DNA from: Desulfobacterales bacterium | GTDB taxonomy: Bacteria > Desulfobacterota > Desulfobacteria > Desulfobacterales > UBA11574 | Length of the DNA: 7,415 nt | NCBI GenBank assembly: GCA_030601485.1 | Contig: JAUVTO010000087.1 | Coordinates: forward strand, 1 to 7,415 | Direction of reading: 5' to 3' | Part shown: piece by piece, positions 6,924-7,415 of the stretch | How positions within the stretch are numbered: the first letter of the stretch is position 1 | How the letters are laid out: each line of letters opens with the position of its first letter | Made by a program: the position numbers and the translations under genes | Notes under the pieces: model-generated | The model's input: the letters and a program-made list of their open reading frames with translations, nothing else | What the model was told of the DNA's origin: nothing | Databases searched by the model: none

Positions 6924-7247
6924 TTAAGCCTTGATTATAATTTCTTCGAGTTTTGATTTGGGAACGATACCGACAATCTTATCGAGAATTTTTCCTTGTT
7001 TAAAGAAAATAAGGGTAGGAATAGACTTTATCCCGTATTTGGTCGGGGTAATCGGGTTTTCATCAACATTACATCTCGTAAATTTGAATTTGTCGCCATA
7101 AGTCTCGGCAAGCTCTTCAACAAGTGGTTCTATTGCCCTGCACGGACCACACCAGGGTGCCCAGAAATCAACCAATACCGGTTTTTCAGACTGCAACACC
7201 TCGGCATCAAAGCTGCTGTCAGCTATTTCTATAATATCATTTGCCAT
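6924..7247 (-). CDS. trxA: Thioredoxin (TrxA)
   Basis: Thioredoxin is the small cytosolic dithiol protein that reduces disulfides in client enzymes and is recycled by TrxB. The 107-residue product has the canonical fold and active site WCGPC (Cys33, Cys36) in VDFWAPWCGPCR, the buried Asp27, and the cis-proline Pro77 in SIPTLIFF. The start is placed at ATG 7247 because it has GAAAGGA with nine-base spacing and gives a standard N-terminus (MANDIIEI). The frame stays open to a TTG at 7295, which would add 16 residues, but those codons come from the palindromic repeat and look spurious. trxB follows after 14 bases. The promoter is not visible and may lie in or beyond the repeat. Confidence 0.96.
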   Translation of the reverse strand: MANDIIEIADSSFDAEVLQSEKPVLVDFWAPWCGPCRAIEPLVEELAETYGDKFKFTRCNVDENPITPTKYGIKSIPTLIFFKQGKILDKIVGIVPKSKLEEIIIKA

Positions 7248-7256
7248 AACAGAATT

Positions 7257-7263
7257 TCCTTTC
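7257..7263 (-). promoter_or_regulatory. Shine-Dalgarno of trxA
   Basis: GAAAGGA on the minus strand, with AGGA nine bases before ATG 7247, decides the start in favour of the 107-residue protein. Confidence 0.6.
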
Positions 7264-7276
7264 TTTAATTTTTTAT

Positions 7277-7415
7277 GGCTTCGTAAAAAGTCCAACTTCT
7301 GCGTTGCGCTGCATTCCTCGTCACTGCGATGTACTATATGTACGTCTCATTCCTCGGAATTTGCGCGCCTTGAATTTGGAGCTTTTTACTTTGCCATCAA
7401 AATCTGACTTTTTAC
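7277..7415. repeat. Second palindromic intergenic repeat, cut by the window end
   Basis: The element opens with GGCTTCGTAAAAAGTCC (7277-7293). Its opposite end begins at GACTTTTTAC (7406-7415), the exact complement of 7283-7292, where the window stops; GAAGCC would be expected next. Near the middle is GTAC-TATAT-GTAC (7331-7343), and CATTCCTCG occurs twice (7312-7320 and 7348-7356). A degenerate copy of the end motif, GCTTTTTACTTTGCCAT, lies at 7381-7397. No coding potential is seen. It sits immediately upstream of trxA and shares its end with the solo copy at 2686-2702. A MITE or REP-like nature is inferred; its right boundary and any target duplication are outside the window. Confidence 0.65.

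Noticed and set aside
6996..7268. A 90-codon plus-strand frame across trxA
   Set aside because: It is antisense to the thioredoxin active site and cis-proline region.

Overview
The window looks like chromosomal housekeeping DNA from a Gram-negative deltaproteobacterium, most likely a sulfate-reducing Desulfobacterales/Desulfobacteraceae relative. The signs are a BamD outer-membrane lipoprotein (Gram-negative), a single long bifunctional Rel enzyme, moderate base composition, and small palindromic intergenic repeats of a kind I associate with that order. The taxonomic call is inference; no search was run.

Layout. The left two thirds are read on the + strand: ispG (isoprenoid MEP pathway), overlapping proS (prolyl-tRNA synthetase of the archaeal/eukaryotic type), then after a 30-bp gap rel (relA/spoT, (p)ppGpp synthetase/hydrolase). 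The right third is read on the - strand, in the order of transcription trxA (thioredoxin), trxB (thioredoxin reductase), bamD (outer-membrane assembly lipoprotein), then rpmB (ribosomal protein L28) behind a candidate terminator and its own candidate promoter. The two gene groups converge at about 4862-5053. No stretch over 300 bases lacks a gene.

Intergenic repeats are the unusual part. The convergent gap holds a 142-bp imperfect palindrome (4871-5012) with 17-bp terminal inverted repeats and a flanking TTAAT direct repeat, which looks like a MITE. A second palindromic repeat begins just upstream of trxA (from 7277) and runs off the window. The proS-rel gap holds a solo 17-bp copy of the end of that second repeat, framed exactly by a 7-bp direct repeat, ATTAATC. 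This looks like a deletion or excision scar.

Gene cooperation. TrxB uses NADPH to reduce TrxA, and the two form a tight pair with bamD translationally coupled behind. ispG and proS are probably co-translated. Rel senses translation status, which fits its place beside a tRNA synthetase. I see no clear novel multi-gene system. The most distinctive items are the repeat elements with their scar and an editing-domain-less ProRS.
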